From Arthrobacter bambusae (GTDB lineage Bacteria; Actinomycetota; Actinomycetes; Actinomycetales; Micrococcaceae): a stretch of 64,000 nt of DNA. The position numbers and the translations under genes are program-made. Of this stretch, positions 45,439-54,777 are shown in pieces (the first letter of the stretch is position 1; every line of letters starts with the position of its first letter). The DNA lies in contig NZ_JAHHZS010000018.1 of the NCBI RefSeq assembly GCF_022606295.1, positions 1-64,000 of the forward strand, given 5' to 3'. The notes beneath the pieces are model-generated. The model saw nothing but the letters and a program-made list of their open reading frames with translations. It was not told the origin of the DNA and did no database searches.

Positions 45439-46438
45439 GCGCTTATGCGACCAAAATTAGGGAAATTATTCCCCGCATCGTGAAGAGCTATCTGACCGGG
45501 GCAAAGTTTTTCCTAAAGCCGCCTAATGTAGAAAATATTTTTAATGGCGGTGGATGGCGGCCTTTTTCAGGCCGGTCAGCGACGCTAGCCAGGATTCTAG
45601 GAGCCGCTTCAATGGTTCTCAGCATCTGCCTGCGTGGACCAGCTATCTGGCTTGCCGGTACATGCAAACGACCACGTTGTTGACGGCTCGGGCCGAAGTC
45701 CTGCACGGGCGTCGTTTGAGCTCTTCCGTTGTGCACGAATGACGATCTGCCGGCACCGAGCCCAGAGCTCAAGGCCGACGATCAGAATCATTTGTACCGC
45801 GGGAAGGCGTCACCATGGTCTTCGCCTGCTTCGAGTGTCGACATCGCCAGGCGAAAGCACCCCTGGCAGCGTCTGTTCGACCTCGTTGGCGGCAGGCAGC
45901 CATCGAGCTTCGAAACCGTTGCCTGTGCGTGTGACATGGCCAGTGCGGTCGTGGCGGGGCCCGAGGTGCGGAATTCATCAATACGGAGGCGCCGGTGTCG
46001 GTTCAGCGACTGCCGGCTGGGAATGGTGTGGGGATCGCAACCGCGGCACGCGCCGTCATTGACAGGTTGTCCGCAGGCGATGCTGGTGTCTATGACCATC
46101 AGGGCGGATCGGCTTGGCTCCGGTGACAGCGATTGCTCAGCCTCAGGCCAGCGCAACTGTCGGCAGGGCGGCCGTACTCGCGATAGACGCGATAGAAGCG
46201 AATAGCCGTTGATGGGGACCGCTATCCAAGAAAAACATGACCTTTGCGATATCAGGGGGTACTTATGCAGAAGATCTGACCCTATACCCCGGGCACATTG
46301 GGCATCATCGGCCGCGCGGGACGCGGCGAAAGCTCAAAGGGCTCTGGCGGCTCGACGGGGTCACTTCCCTGCGGAGCGCAATGCAACATCCGTCCTTCCG
46401 TCCAAGGATGTGACGCTAACAAGCGAAGGGCGGTACCC
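45439..46438. other. Gap of 1 kb, possibly decayed sequence
   Basis: No intact gene is recognisable. Several overlapping frames of 60-160 codons exist on both strands, without domain features. One + frame around 45970-46130 reads EFINTEAPVSVQRLPAGNGV and has a protein-like composition, perhaps a remnant of an unidentified enzyme gene. No terminator with a T-run was found after the PrpD stop. Confidence 0.35.
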
Positions 46439-46699
46439 ATGGAAACCGGGAGTATGAGCGGTGTGACGATGTACGTCACGGACCAATGGCAGTCTTTGAT
46501 TGGCGAGATCGTCGAAATCTGGCGCCACGGATCCCTGTATCGCACGGGGCTAGTTGATGACGCGATGCCAGACGCGTCGGGCATCTGGGTAGCGCCCGAC
46601 GGTGTTCTACAACGGGAGTTCATAGACGCCGCATCCGGGTGCGAGGTCAGGACTAGGCTGTACCCGCGCTCCGGGTATGCCCAGGAGACAGCTCCTTAG
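46439..46699 (+). CDS. Small hypothetical protein, 86 residues
   Basis: The frame reads METGSMSGVTMYVTDQWQSL and continues GEIVEIWRHGSLYRTGLVDD, DASGIWVAPDGVLQREFIDA. Composition, the Trp-rich pattern and a purine-rich AAGGGCGG upstream support a real gene. I have an impression of similar small proteins in Arthrobacter-group genomes but cannot assign a family. No signal peptide or membrane helix. Function unknown. Confidence 0.5.
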   Translation: METGSMSGVTMYVTDQWQSLIGEIVEIWRHGSLYRTGLVDDAMPDASGIWVAPDGVLQREFIDAASGCEVRTRLYPRSGYAQETAP

Positions 46700-46809
46700 T
46701 TCACCAGGGATTCAGCTGAAGCAGTCGAGCGAGCTCACGGCAGCGTGAGCGGCGACTATGCCCGTAGCGAGTCCTATGCGCGATGAGTAAAAATCCATTG
46801 ACCCGGGAG

Positions 46810-46831
46810 TTTTTATATATTATATTCAATG
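46810..46831 (+). promoter_or_regulatory. AT-rich element upstream of the AAHS transporter
   Basis: The run TTTTATATATTATATTCAA (46811-46829) is, on the opposite strand, TTGAATATAATATATAAAA, which differs from the 32.77 kb element at only three or four of 19 positions. It lies about 260 bases before the transporter start. The rest of 46700-47086 shows no gene. Confidence 0.55.
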
Positions 46832-47086
46832 TGATCAGCGTTACATGGTGTAGATCACCGCTGCCGCCGGCGCACAACTCATTCCGGAGAATGTCCGTCG
46901 GCGCGACCGCTGCATGGGGCTCGATTTGAGAGTGGCATGAGCGCGCGATTGCTTATTTTTCAAAGAAGACGGCAGCTTTACGAGCCGTTTCCGTTTCGGA
47001 AGGAAGTTCAATGATGAGCCCCGCTAAACTGCCCAGCCCCGACATGACCGACGACAACGCCGCGGCAAACTGAAAGGTTCACGATC

Positions 47087-48379
47087 ATGTCAATTAAGAG
47101 TCTCGGAATCTCCGCTCTCGAAGGAGGCCCGCGGATGGGCCTCAGCCAGTACTTGGTGGTCTTCCTGTGCATGCTCCTAAACATGATGGATGGCTTTGAT
47201 CTCTTCATAGTGGGTTTCGCCCTGCCGCATCTACCTAACGGGTTTGCTTCCGCCAGCGAGAAGGGCTTCATCATCAGCGCCGCACTGTTCGGTATGGGCA
47301 TAGGTGCGATGTTCCTAGCCAGATTGGCAGACCGCGTCGGACGCCGAATAACCGTCCTCGGCGGTCTCCTCGCAAACCTGATCGGACTCGTCGTCTCCGC
47401 CCTGGCGGTCAACGCAGCAATCCTGATGACTGGTCGGTTCCTAACTGGTCTCGGAGTCGGCGTGGTCAGCGTCGTCATCGTCGTCATCGCTCAGGAGGCG
47501 TCCCCCGCCGAACGCCGCAGCATGTCCACTGGAATCGTCATGATCGGCTTCCCCCTAGGAAGCACGGTGGGCGCATTTGCCAGCGCAGCGGCACTGTCCT
47601 TGACCGGCAACGCCTGGCAGTCCTTGTTCTGGGCCGGCGTCATCCTCGCAGTAATCGGACTAGCGGTCGCTTACTTCACAGTTCCGGAGTCCGCCGCTTT
47701 CCTCGCTCGGGCTGCACGGGCCGTCCCTGGTGGCGAGACAGGAACGGAATCGGCGAAGGCTCCAGAAGAGCGTCCGACAGCGGAAGAGACCAGGCCCGCC
47801 TTGTTCGGTAGATCCCTTTGGGCCACCACTCTCCTGCTGGCAATTGGGTACGGCATGCTGTCGGCGGCCTACTATTTTGTAGGAACGTGGACACCACAGC
47901 TCATCACCAATCTCACCGGGGACCAGGCAGCCGGTGCGATCGCAGGTATAAGCGTGAGCGTGGGAACGCTCGTCGGTGCGGTCCTATTCGCCCTCGTCAG
48001 CCTGCGCTTCAAGGCAGTGGGCCTAACGACGGCGTTTCTGTGCATCGGCATCCTCGCGATCATCGGATTCGCCCTCTTGATGCCGAGCCCCATCGCTAAC
48101 ATCTTCGGTGGTCTTTTGGGCCTGACGGTCTTCGCGTCGATGGCGGGATACACGGCGATGGTCCCAACGCAGTATCCGGTGCTGGCGCGGGCCAAAGGGT
48201 ACGGCATGATGTTGGGCATCGGGCGCGTAGGTGCGATCATTGCTCCCCTGCTCGTCGGCTTTGCAGTGAGCGTCATCGACACCCGGGTGATCTACTTCCT
48301 GGCTATCATCCCCGTCGGCTTCGCGGTCGCCTTCTCGCTGATCCTCCAGTTAAGGTCACGTAAGACGATCACGGCCTAA
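47087..48379 (+). CDS. MFS transporter, aromatic-acid:H+ symporter-like (AAHS)
   Basis: The 430-residue protein has MMDGFDLFIVGFALPHL in helix 1 with the Asp typical of AAHS carriers, LARLADRVGRRITVLGG (motif A), a charged central loop (residues about 205-240) and 12 predicted helices. Such carriers import benzoate-type and other organic acids. A second in-frame ATG at 47135 has a very good GAAGGAGG at seven bases and may be the real start, giving 414 residues. This is the second importer of the island, so more than one substrate may enter. Confidence 0.88.
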   Translation: MSIKSLGISALEGGPRMGLSQYLVVFLCMLLNMMDGFDLFIVGFALPHLPNGFASASEKGFIISAALFGMGIGAMFLARLADRVGRRITVLGGLLANLIGLVVSALAVNAAILMTGRFLTGLGVGVVSVVIVVIAQEASPAERRSMSTGIVMIGFPLGSTVGAFASAAALSLTGNAWQSLFWAGVILAVIGLAVAYFTVPESAAFLARAARAVPGGETGTESAKAPEERPTAEETRPALFGRSLWATTLLLAIGYGMLSAAYYFVGTWTPQLITNLTGDQAAGAIAGISVSVGTLVGAVLFALVSLRFKAVGLTTAFLCIGILAIIGFALLMPSPIANIFGGLLGLTVFASMAGYTAMVPTQYPVLARAKGYGMMLGIGRVGAIIAPLLVGFAVSVIDTRVIYFLAIIPVGFAVAFSLILQLRSRKTITA

Positions 48380-48584
48380 TCCAGAGTCATCCGGCGCACG
48401 TAGAAATCGTCCCGCCGAGTTGATTTCCCACCTCGTTGACCAGCGCTGGCAGGCCCAGTTCGTATAAGCGTCCGACATGACCTCCCGCAATCTGGAGCCC
48501 ACTCACGCTTCGCCATAGACGCGCGGGCGGGGCAGTCGACCGAATGCAACCGCTAGTGCGATACCGCACGTATCCTGAGGAGGG

Positions 48585-48622
48585 GGCCTGAGCCCGGTGT
48601 AGCACGGGGCTCAGGCCTTTTT
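48585..48622 (+). terminator. Rho-independent terminator
   Basis: GGCCTGAGCCC (48585-48595) pairs perfectly with GGGCTCAGGCC (48607-48617), followed immediately by TTTTT. This is the clearest intrinsic terminator in the window. It lies about 200 bases beyond the AAHS transporter stop and shares its arm with the hairpin at 37.67 kb. Confidence 0.85.
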
Positions 48623-49699
48623 CGGCTGGCTCATACCTTGACTAGGCTGAACCTTCAACGACAACTGCTATTCGTGCCAAGGGTCGCCGACGTGATTGCT
48701 CCGATCTGAGCTGAGACATCTAGAAAAGACGCTGGGGGCATGCACTTGCCCGTGACCCGCGGCAGGGACCCTAGGGCTGACCTTGCCACGGCCCGTTTAG
48801 CAGGGAACCGGCGCAAATAGCTCGGTGTCATCTCGTCCCCAGGACCTCGGAGTAGGTGGGCTGGGAGTAGCCAATCTCATATTCCGGTAGGAGGGCCGCC
48901 GGGTAGCCTCGCATTCGCCGACCTTCGGGTTCCCACGCCGCAGACCGCGGTTATGCCGTCGGGTGCTGGCCAGGTACAGTCGGAGTCCACAGAAATGGGG
49001 GAGCGGGAAGCTGCCCGACAAAACCCGCGCCCAGCGAGTTTCAAGCTTCCAAATTGATACCTAGACGTGCCGCATGGGAGCGGGTGGGGTCGACAAAAAC
49101 GGAGGTTCCCGTGTCAGGACGGTGTGTCCGGCCCAGTGCTGTGTGGGATACGGGGGCCAACGGACCAGCCGTGCGGACCCTTTGTTGTGCCGGACATACG
49201 GGAAGTGCCTGCGCAGATGCGCCCATGATGCGGATCAACCGGGACTCCGAGGTCGAACCGTGCAGCAGCTGCCGGGTCACGACCAGGCACAGGAGTTCGG
49301 CATCATCGAGCCGGACTTTTCGGCTTGGCCGGCCAGACCGGGTGTAGCTCAGCTTCGACGGGACGCAGTCGGCGAGGGAGATGCAGAGTGTGGCCAGGGG
49401 AGGCCTGGATAAGGAAGTCGTAATGTGGAATGTTGCAGAATAGACCCTTACGCCTAGAGGCCGGGGTCTGTTAGTTGCTGGAGAATCCGCTTAGCCTTTG
49501 GTGTCAACCATGAACTCAACAGGCCGAAACATCACGGCAGCATCGCGTCACGCTAGCCTCGGCTCGCGCCAACTTGCCAGGGCGGCGGAATGGCGAGGTG
49601 CATGATGCGTCGCTGTAGGCACGGCACAGTCTCAAAGGTCCTCGTTCATCTCGACCATCGCCCAGTGCACAGACGGTCTCGCCGCTGCGTGGAGGCCGG
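48623..49699. other. Gap of about 1.1 kb without a recognised gene
   Basis: Both strands carry frames up to about 110 codons (for example 49074-49412 +), with Arg/Cys-rich compositions typical of chance frames in GC-rich DNA. No RNA gene was found; GTGTAGCTCAGC near 49340 resembles a tRNA D-arm but no acceptor stem or anticodon arm follows. Nothing further can be supported. Confidence 0.35.
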
Positions 49700-50137
49700 C
49701 TACGAGCCCGCCGCCGACGTCACGGCATTCCTTGTAGGTGACGAGCCGTATACCTCGTCGCTCACCAGCTCGAGCCAAGTGTTGGAGTTCGCCGCGTCAT
49801 CACAGAGCTCAATCATGGCCAGGTGTTCCATGAAGCTGTCGGGGGTCGCGCCGTGCCAGTGCTCCTCCCCCGGCGGCGTGTACACGGTCTGCCCGGCGTG
49901 CACCTCGATGACTTCCCCTCCACGGGATTGCATCAAGGCAACACCGGCAAGGACATGGAGGAACTGTCCACGGGAGTGTGAGTGCCACGCCGTGCGGGAT
50001 TTTGGGGCGAAGCGTACGCGTCCGACCACCATGCGGTGATCGTCCTCCACGGGCTCCACGATGAGCTCGGACCAGACTTCACCGGTCATTCGGGTCGGCG
50101 CAGTCTTAGTCACTGCAGCGGGGGGAAGAATATGCAT
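49700..50137 (-). CDS. Small cupin-domain protein
   Basis: The 145-residue single cupin shows motif 1 in RTAWHSHSRGQFLHVLAGVA and motif 2 in GQTVYTPPGEEHWHGATPDS, with intact His ligands. It is a clear homologue of the cupin at 16.6 kb. ATG 50137 is preceded by AGAGGA; a much longer frame to 50860 lies opposite the regulator and is not real. It stands behind the second GntR regulator gene on the same strand, 127 bases apart, and may be cotranscribed with it. Confidence 0.85.
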   Translation of the reverse strand: MHILPPAAVTKTAPTRMTGEVWSELIVEPVEDDHRMVVGRVRFAPKSRTAWHSHSRGQFLHVLAGVALMQSRGGEVIEVHAGQTVYTPPGEEHWHGATPDSFMEHLAMIELCDDAANSNTWLELVSDEVYGSSPTRNAVTSAAGS

Positions 50138-50264
50138 TGTGTCCTCTCCGATATTGGGTCTAACAGGGGGCGGAGCATCACGCCGTGGATGAGTCAGTCG
50201 GTCGACTGCAGCGGTACCTGGGTGTTTCGGGCCCGGTCCATGTCCGGCCGTTGGGGCAACCCTC

Positions 50265-50933
50265 TTACTCTCCCGAGGCGAGTTGCCGGCCTTCGAAGTA
50301 TTCGGCAAGCTTCTCACCGGAGTTGCGGATATGCTGCGCCATGGCCTCCCGGGCCGCCTTGGTGTCCCGGGCAACGATGGCGTTGATAACCTCCGAGTGG
50401 TCATGGGCCGTCGTTTCAGGCCACCCCGGGATTTGGGTATAGAACGCTCGCGGCACGTAACGCGCAAAGTTTCCGAGTGCCCAGCGCAGGCGCTCTGAGC
50501 CGGACATGCGGTAAACGAGCTTATGGAACTCGTGGTTCTTGCTCTCAAGCATCTCATAATCGCCGCGGTCTGCCGCGTCCATGAGTTCGCGGTGGATGGC
50601 GAGCAGTGTGTCGGTCTGGGAATCGTTGGCGCGCACGGCGGCTCGGGCGGTGAGCTCGCCAGCAATGAGTGCATGCGCTTCGAAGAGGTCCCTGATGTCA
50701 TCGGCCACCAGCGGAACGACGACGAAGCCTCTGCGCGGAAGAAGTTCGAGAAACCCCTCGACCCGGAGCGCTTGGAGGGCTTCCCGTACCGGCGTGGCGG
50801 ATACCTCCAGAGCCTCCCCCACAGCATCGGCACGCACTGAAGATCCGGGGGCCATTTCACCGGCCATAATCGCTTGCCTCAAGTACGAGGCGACCTCATC
50901 GCTGAGCTGGGCACGCCTATTCGTAACTGCCAT
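50265..50933 (-). CDS. GntR-family regulator, FCD subfamily (second)
   Basis: This 222-residue protein has a winged helix (LSDEVASYLRQAIMAGEMAP, VSATPVREALQALRVEGF, LPRRGFVV) and an FCD domain (HEFHKLVYRMSGSERLRWAL, HDHSEVINAIVARD, MAQHIRNSG) with the usual metal-binding histidines. The start at ATG 50933 has GGGAG five bases upstream; a frame back to 51311 crosses the AT-rich element and is rejected. It is divergent from the acyl-CoA dehydrogenase operon. Being paralogous in build to the regulator at 31.9 kb, it may bind the same or a similar site. Confidence 0.92.
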   Translation of the reverse strand: MAVTNRRAQLSDEVASYLRQAIMAGEMAPGSSVRADAVGEALEVSATPVREALQALRVEGFLELLPRRGFVVVPLVADDIRDLFEAHALIAGELTARAAVRANDSQTDTLLAIHRELMDAADRGDYEMLESKNHEFHKLVYRMSGSERLRWALGNFARYVPRAFYTQIPGWPETTAHDHSEVINAIVARDTKAAREAMAQHIRNSGEKLAEYFEGRQLASGE

Positions 50934-51119
50934 CCGTACTCCCTGCCGGGGCAGCCCAAACAGGGCGCCCTTCATCCGTGTCTGTATCCAACATTTAATA
51001 GTATGCCCGGTCCTGCAATACTGACCCACCCGCCCCTGCGCGTGCCGAAGCGGGCGGCCTGAGTGAAGGTCCAAGTCCGGCACGGCTGCTGTATTGACCT
51101 GACCTCGCCCTATTTTCGG

Positions 51120-51140
51120 ATTTATTATATTATATAGTAG
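51120..51140. promoter_or_regulatory. AT-rich element upstream of the second acyl-CoA dehydrogenase
   Basis: The stretch from 51120 includes TTTATTATATTATATAGTAG (51121-51140). Its complement begins CTACTATATAATATAATA and matches the 56.8 kb element over CTACTATATAATAT. It lies between the GntR gene and the dehydrogenase, about 70 bases before the latter's ATG. Confidence 0.55.
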
Positions 51141-51210
51141 TTCTCGCCTCGATGTGTTTGCTCGTCGCGAAAGCCCATCCATCCTCCACCGAAGGAGCCG
51201 TGAGGTATTA

Positions 51211-52362
51211 ATGCACCGTCTAATTGAAGAAGAAGCCCTCCTGATCGAGACTGTTCGGGCGTTCATCGACCGCGACGTAAAACCGACTGTGCGTGAGGTA
51301 GAGCACGCCAACGAGTACCCGGAGAAGTGGATCGAGCAGATGAAGGAGATCGGTATCTACGGTCTCGCCGTTCCCGAAGAGTACGGCGGCATGCCAGTGT
51401 CGATGCCTTGCTACGCCAATGTCACCGAGGAGCTCTCGCGCGGCTGGATGTCGCTGGCGGGTGCCATGGGCGGTCACACAGTCGTCGCAAAACTCCTTGC
51501 TCAGTACGGCACTGAAGAGCAGAAACAGAAGTACCTCCCCCGCATGGCCACCGGAGAGCTCCGCGCCACAATGGCTCTCACCGAGCCGGGGGGCGGATCC
51601 GACTTGCAGGCGATGACTACCCTCGCCAAGCCCCAGGGCGAGGATCTGGTGATCAACGGATCGAAGACCTGGATCTCGAACGCGCGCAAGTCTGGCCTGT
51701 TCGCACTGCTATGCAAGACTGATCCCGAAGCGCGGCCACGCCACAAGGGCATCTCGATCGTGCTCGTTGAGCAGGGCCCCGGCCTTGAAGTATCGCGTGA
51801 CCTTCCGAAGCTGGGCTACAAAGGCGTCGAAAGCTGCGAGGTGCGATTCACGGATCTTCACGTCCCGAAGAGCCAAATCCTCGGCGCAGAACCCGGCAAG
51901 GGCTTTGCCCAGATGATGCGAGGACTCGAAACCGGCCGCATCCAGGTCGCCTCCAGGGCCCTCGGTGTCGGCGCCGCGGCATTGGAAGCGGCGCTTCAAT
52001 ACGCACAGGAGCGCGAAAGCTTCGGCAAGCCGATTTGGAAGCATCAGGCCATCGGCCATTACCTCGCCGACATGGCAACGAAACTCACCGCAGCACGGCA
52101 GCTGACCCGTCTCGCTGCCGAGAAGTTTGATAGCGGTGAGCGCTGTGACATGGAGGCCGGAATGGCCAAGCTCTACGCCTCGGAAGTCGCGATGGAGATC
52201 GCGCTGAACGCAGTTCGTATCCACGGCGGCTACGGGTACTCGACCGAGTATGACGTCGAGCGCTACTTCCGCGACGCGCCGCTCATGATCGTGGGCGAGG
52301 GTACGAACGAAATCCAGCGCAATGTCATCGCGTCGCAGCTCGTTCAGCGGGGAGGAATCTGA
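51211..52362 (+). CDS. Acyl-CoA dehydrogenase
   Basis: The 383-residue flavoenzyme has the complete family set: VPEEYGGMPVSMPCYANV, MALTEPGGGSDLQAM, GSKTWISNARKSGLF, YAQERESFGKPIWKHQAI, HGGYGYSTEYDVERYFRDAP and the catalytic Glu363 in VGEGTNEIQRN. ATG 51211 opens MHRLIEEEALL; upstream in-frame codons lack a ribosome site. First gene of the operon dehydrogenase, MaoC hydratase, dehydrogenase, a beta-oxidation module feeding EtfAB. Confidence 0.93.
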   Translation: MHRLIEEEALLIETVRAFIDRDVKPTVREVEHANEYPEKWIEQMKEIGIYGLAVPEEYGGMPVSMPCYANVTEELSRGWMSLAGAMGGHTVVAKLLAQYGTEEQKQKYLPRMATGELRATMALTEPGGGSDLQAMTTLAKPQGEDLVINGSKTWISNARKSGLFALLCKTDPEARPRHKGISIVLVEQGPGLEVSRDLPKLGYKGVESCEVRFTDLHVPKSQILGAEPGKGFAQMMRGLETGRIQVASRALGVGAAALEAALQYAQERESFGKPIWKHQAIGHYLADMATKLTAARQLTRLAAEKFDSGERCDMEAGMAKLYASEVAMEIALNAVRIHGGYGYSTEYDVERYFRDAPLMIVGEGTNEIQRNVIASQLVQRGGI

Positions 52363-52364
52363 GC

Positions 52365-52823
52365 ATGACTGTGCGCATGGTCGCCGGAACCGAGGGGCTC
52401 GAGGCAGCTGTCGGCGAGGAACTGGGTGTCAGCGACTGGGTCATCGTGGATCAAGACATGATCGACGGTTTCGGCGAAATAACCGGCGACGAACAGTGGA
52501 TCCATGTGGATCCAGTCCGTGCCGCCCAAGGACCGTTCGGCACCACCATCGCGCACGGCTTCCTTGTGCTGTCGCTCATCCCGTCACTCGCGAACCAGGT
52601 GTACGACGTGCTGGGATTCTCCGCGCGCGTCAATTACGGCCTGGAGAAGGCTCGCTTCCCCCAGCCCCTGCGCTCAGGGGAGAAAGTCCGGGATCACGTC
52701 ACCATCGTGGGCGTAGAGCGCACCGCCACCGGCACTCGTGTCACCTTCTCACATCAGATTGAGTCGGATCGGGGCGGGCGGCCGGTGTGCGTCGCGCAGA
52801 CCGTAATCCTCTTCACCGAGTAG
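52365..52823 (+). CDS. MaoC-type (R)-specific enoyl-CoA hydratase
   Basis: The 152-residue hot-dog protein has the hydratase-2 motif intact: IDGFGEITGDEQWIHVDPVR with catalytic Asp and His, PFGTTIAHGFLVLSLIPSL, and the sheet region NYGLEKARFPQPLRSGEKVR. It starts two bases after the dehydrogenase stop, so the two are coupled. It probably hydrates the enoyl-CoA made by one of the flanking dehydrogenases. Confidence 0.9.
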   Translation: MTVRMVAGTEGLEAAVGEELGVSDWVIVDQDMIDGFGEITGDEQWIHVDPVRAAQGPFGTTIAHGFLVLSLIPSLANQVYDVLGFSARVNYGLEKARFPQPLRSGEKVRDHVTIVGVERTATGTRVTFSHQIESDRGGRPVCVAQTVILFTE

Positions 52824-52866
52824 TCACCGCGTCGGCTTAACAAAACTTTCAGAAAGGAGTCTTCGC

Positions 52867-54018
52867 ATGGACGCCGAAGATTTCAAGGACGTACTTTCCG
52901 CAGTGCGCGATTTCGTTCGCACACAGGTTATCCCGCTCGAGGAGCAGATCGACAACGAGGACCGCATCCCCGACGAACTCATCAAGGCTTCGCGCGAGAT
53001 GGGCCTGTTCGGCTGGGCGATCCCGGAGGAGTACGGCGGGATCGGCCTCGACGCGGTCCAAGATGTACAGCTCGCGATGGAATTGGGATACACCACCCCC
53101 GCGTTCCGTTCTCTGTTCGGCACAAACAACGGGATCGCTGGGCAAGTGCTCGTGAACTACGGCACTGATGAGCAAAAGCTAAGCTGGCTCCCCCGTCTCG
53201 CCTCGGGCGAGGTGATCGCCTCGTTCGCACTCACAGAGGCGGACGCCGGCTCCGACCCGAGCGGTATGCGCGCGACCGCGATCAAGGAGGGCAATAGCTA
53301 CCGGATCAACGGGTCGAAACGCTTCATAACCAACGCTCAACTCGCACAGGTGCTCGTGGTATTCGCGCGCACGGATCCGAGCGCGGCGGGCAGCACGAAG
53401 GGGATCTCGGCATTCCTCGTCGACACAGATGCCCCCGGCGTCACCATCGGCCCCCACGACAAGAAGATGGGGCAGGAAGGTGCCTGGACGAGCGAGATCT
53501 ACTTCGATGACGTCGTTGTGGGCGAGGAACGTCTCGTCGGCGGCCAGGAAGAGGTGGGATTCCATGCGGCAATGGCGTCGCTGGCGAAGGGCCGTCTCCA
53601 CATATCCGCAGTCTGTGTCGGCCAGGCCCAGCGCATCCTCGACGAATCGATTTCCCACGCGGCGACCGCAACCCAGGGGGGCAAGGCCATCGGCACTTTC
53701 CAGCTCATCCAAGGGATGATCGGGGAGTCATATGCAGAGTTGCGCGCCGCGAAGGCCCTCGCGCTCGATGCCGCCCGCGATTTTCAGGATGGAACGGACC
53801 GCAAACTCGGGCCCTCCGCTTCGAAGCTCTATGCGAGCGAGATGCTCGGCCGCGTAGCTGACCGCGGCGTGCAGATCCACGGCGGCCTAGGTTATATGCG
53901 CGCGGTCCCTGTCGAACGGTTCTACCGCGCCGCCCGCCTGTTCCGCATCTACGAGGGCACGAGCGAGGTACAGAAGGTCGTCATGGCGCGCCATCTGTTG
54001 AAGTCTGCCGGAATGTAG
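52867..54018 (+). CDS. Acyl-CoA dehydrogenase
   Basis: The 383-residue enzyme shows IPEEYGGIGLDAVQDVQL, FALTEADAGSDPSGMRATA, GSKRFITNAQLAQVLVVFAR, GRLHISAVCVGQAQRILDES and catalytic Glu363 in FRIYEGTSEVQK. AAAGGAG precedes the ATG by nine bases. It follows the MaoC gene at 43 bases and ends the operon. It differs enough from the first dehydrogenase of the operon to suggest a different chain or branch preference. Confidence 0.93.
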   Translation: MDAEDFKDVLSAVRDFVRTQVIPLEEQIDNEDRIPDELIKASREMGLFGWAIPEEYGGIGLDAVQDVQLAMELGYTTPAFRSLFGTNNGIAGQVLVNYGTDEQKLSWLPRLASGEVIASFALTEADAGSDPSGMRATAIKEGNSYRINGSKRFITNAQLAQVLVVFARTDPSAAGSTKGISAFLVDTDAPGVTIGPHDKKMGQEGAWTSEIYFDDVVVGEERLVGGQEEVGFHAAMASLAKGRLHISAVCVGQAQRILDESISHAATATQGGKAIGTFQLIQGMIGESYAELRAAKALALDAARDFQDGTDRKLGPSASKLYASEMLGRVADRGVQIHGGLGYMRAVPVERFYRAARLFRIYEGTSEVQKVVMARHLLKSAGM

Positions 54019-54777
54019 AGCCACGCTAGCGGCGAGAAAGCGCCGGTTACCGGATGCTGCCGTCACTTTGAGAGCAACACGCCGAATCATCCATCCGCAC
54101 ACAGCGAAGCGCATGATCTGGCCGGCCGAGACGATCGAGCCTAACCTTGATGGCGAAACGCCAACGCAGCACGGCAGTGGACCAGCACTCCTACGGGGTA
54201 TTGCGCCCGCTGCCGTGCGCATGATCGCCCCTGCCCCGCTCCTCGTGCCTCCATCCCCCGGCGAGCAGGGGGAACGCTGCGTGGCTTCCAAGGAGTTTCG
54301 GCGATCGAGAATCTGAATTTGCCGAGCTGCCCAGGAGCTCCTGGGAAATGATTCATGCCGACGTCAAAAGGGCGGGAGTTTCCCGGCGGCTCCGTGCCCC
54401 CGTCCTCGGACGGCTAACTGCGGAGTGAACTCGCGGGCTCAAAACGGTGCCGAAAACCACACCAGACCAGGGGTCTGCGCTTCGTGCACAACGCCGTCGA
54501 TGCCGTCACTTCCGCACCTGTGTTCGAGATCCTGCGGATGACACCAATGGACAAGCGACCGCTGTCATAAGCAACGGCGTCGCCGTTCACAATGAAGGGA
54601 ATTAGGTTCCATGCGGGTGGTGGCTGACGGAGGCTCCCTCTACCGGGCCCGGGACTTCGCCCGTTCTGGCAGACGCCGGCAATAGCGACATACGCACCTG
54701 TCCCCAGTGGCCAACGGCAAAGGCCCGTTGCCGCCGAGCACCGGTTTGATAGATTCCGATTCCTTGGCGGTAGGACG
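54019..54777. other. Gap of about 760 bases between converging operons
   Basis: The acyl-CoA dehydrogenase operon and the CoA-transferase operon converge here. Short frames on both strands have no recognisable domain. Weak GC-rich inverted repeats near 54025-54060 might act as a terminator but lack a T-run. Nothing else is seen. Confidence 0.4.

Noticed and set aside
49330..49410. Possible tRNA because of GTGTAGCTCAGC
   Set aside because: No acceptor-stem complementarity, anticodon arm or T-arm could be formed at the right distances.
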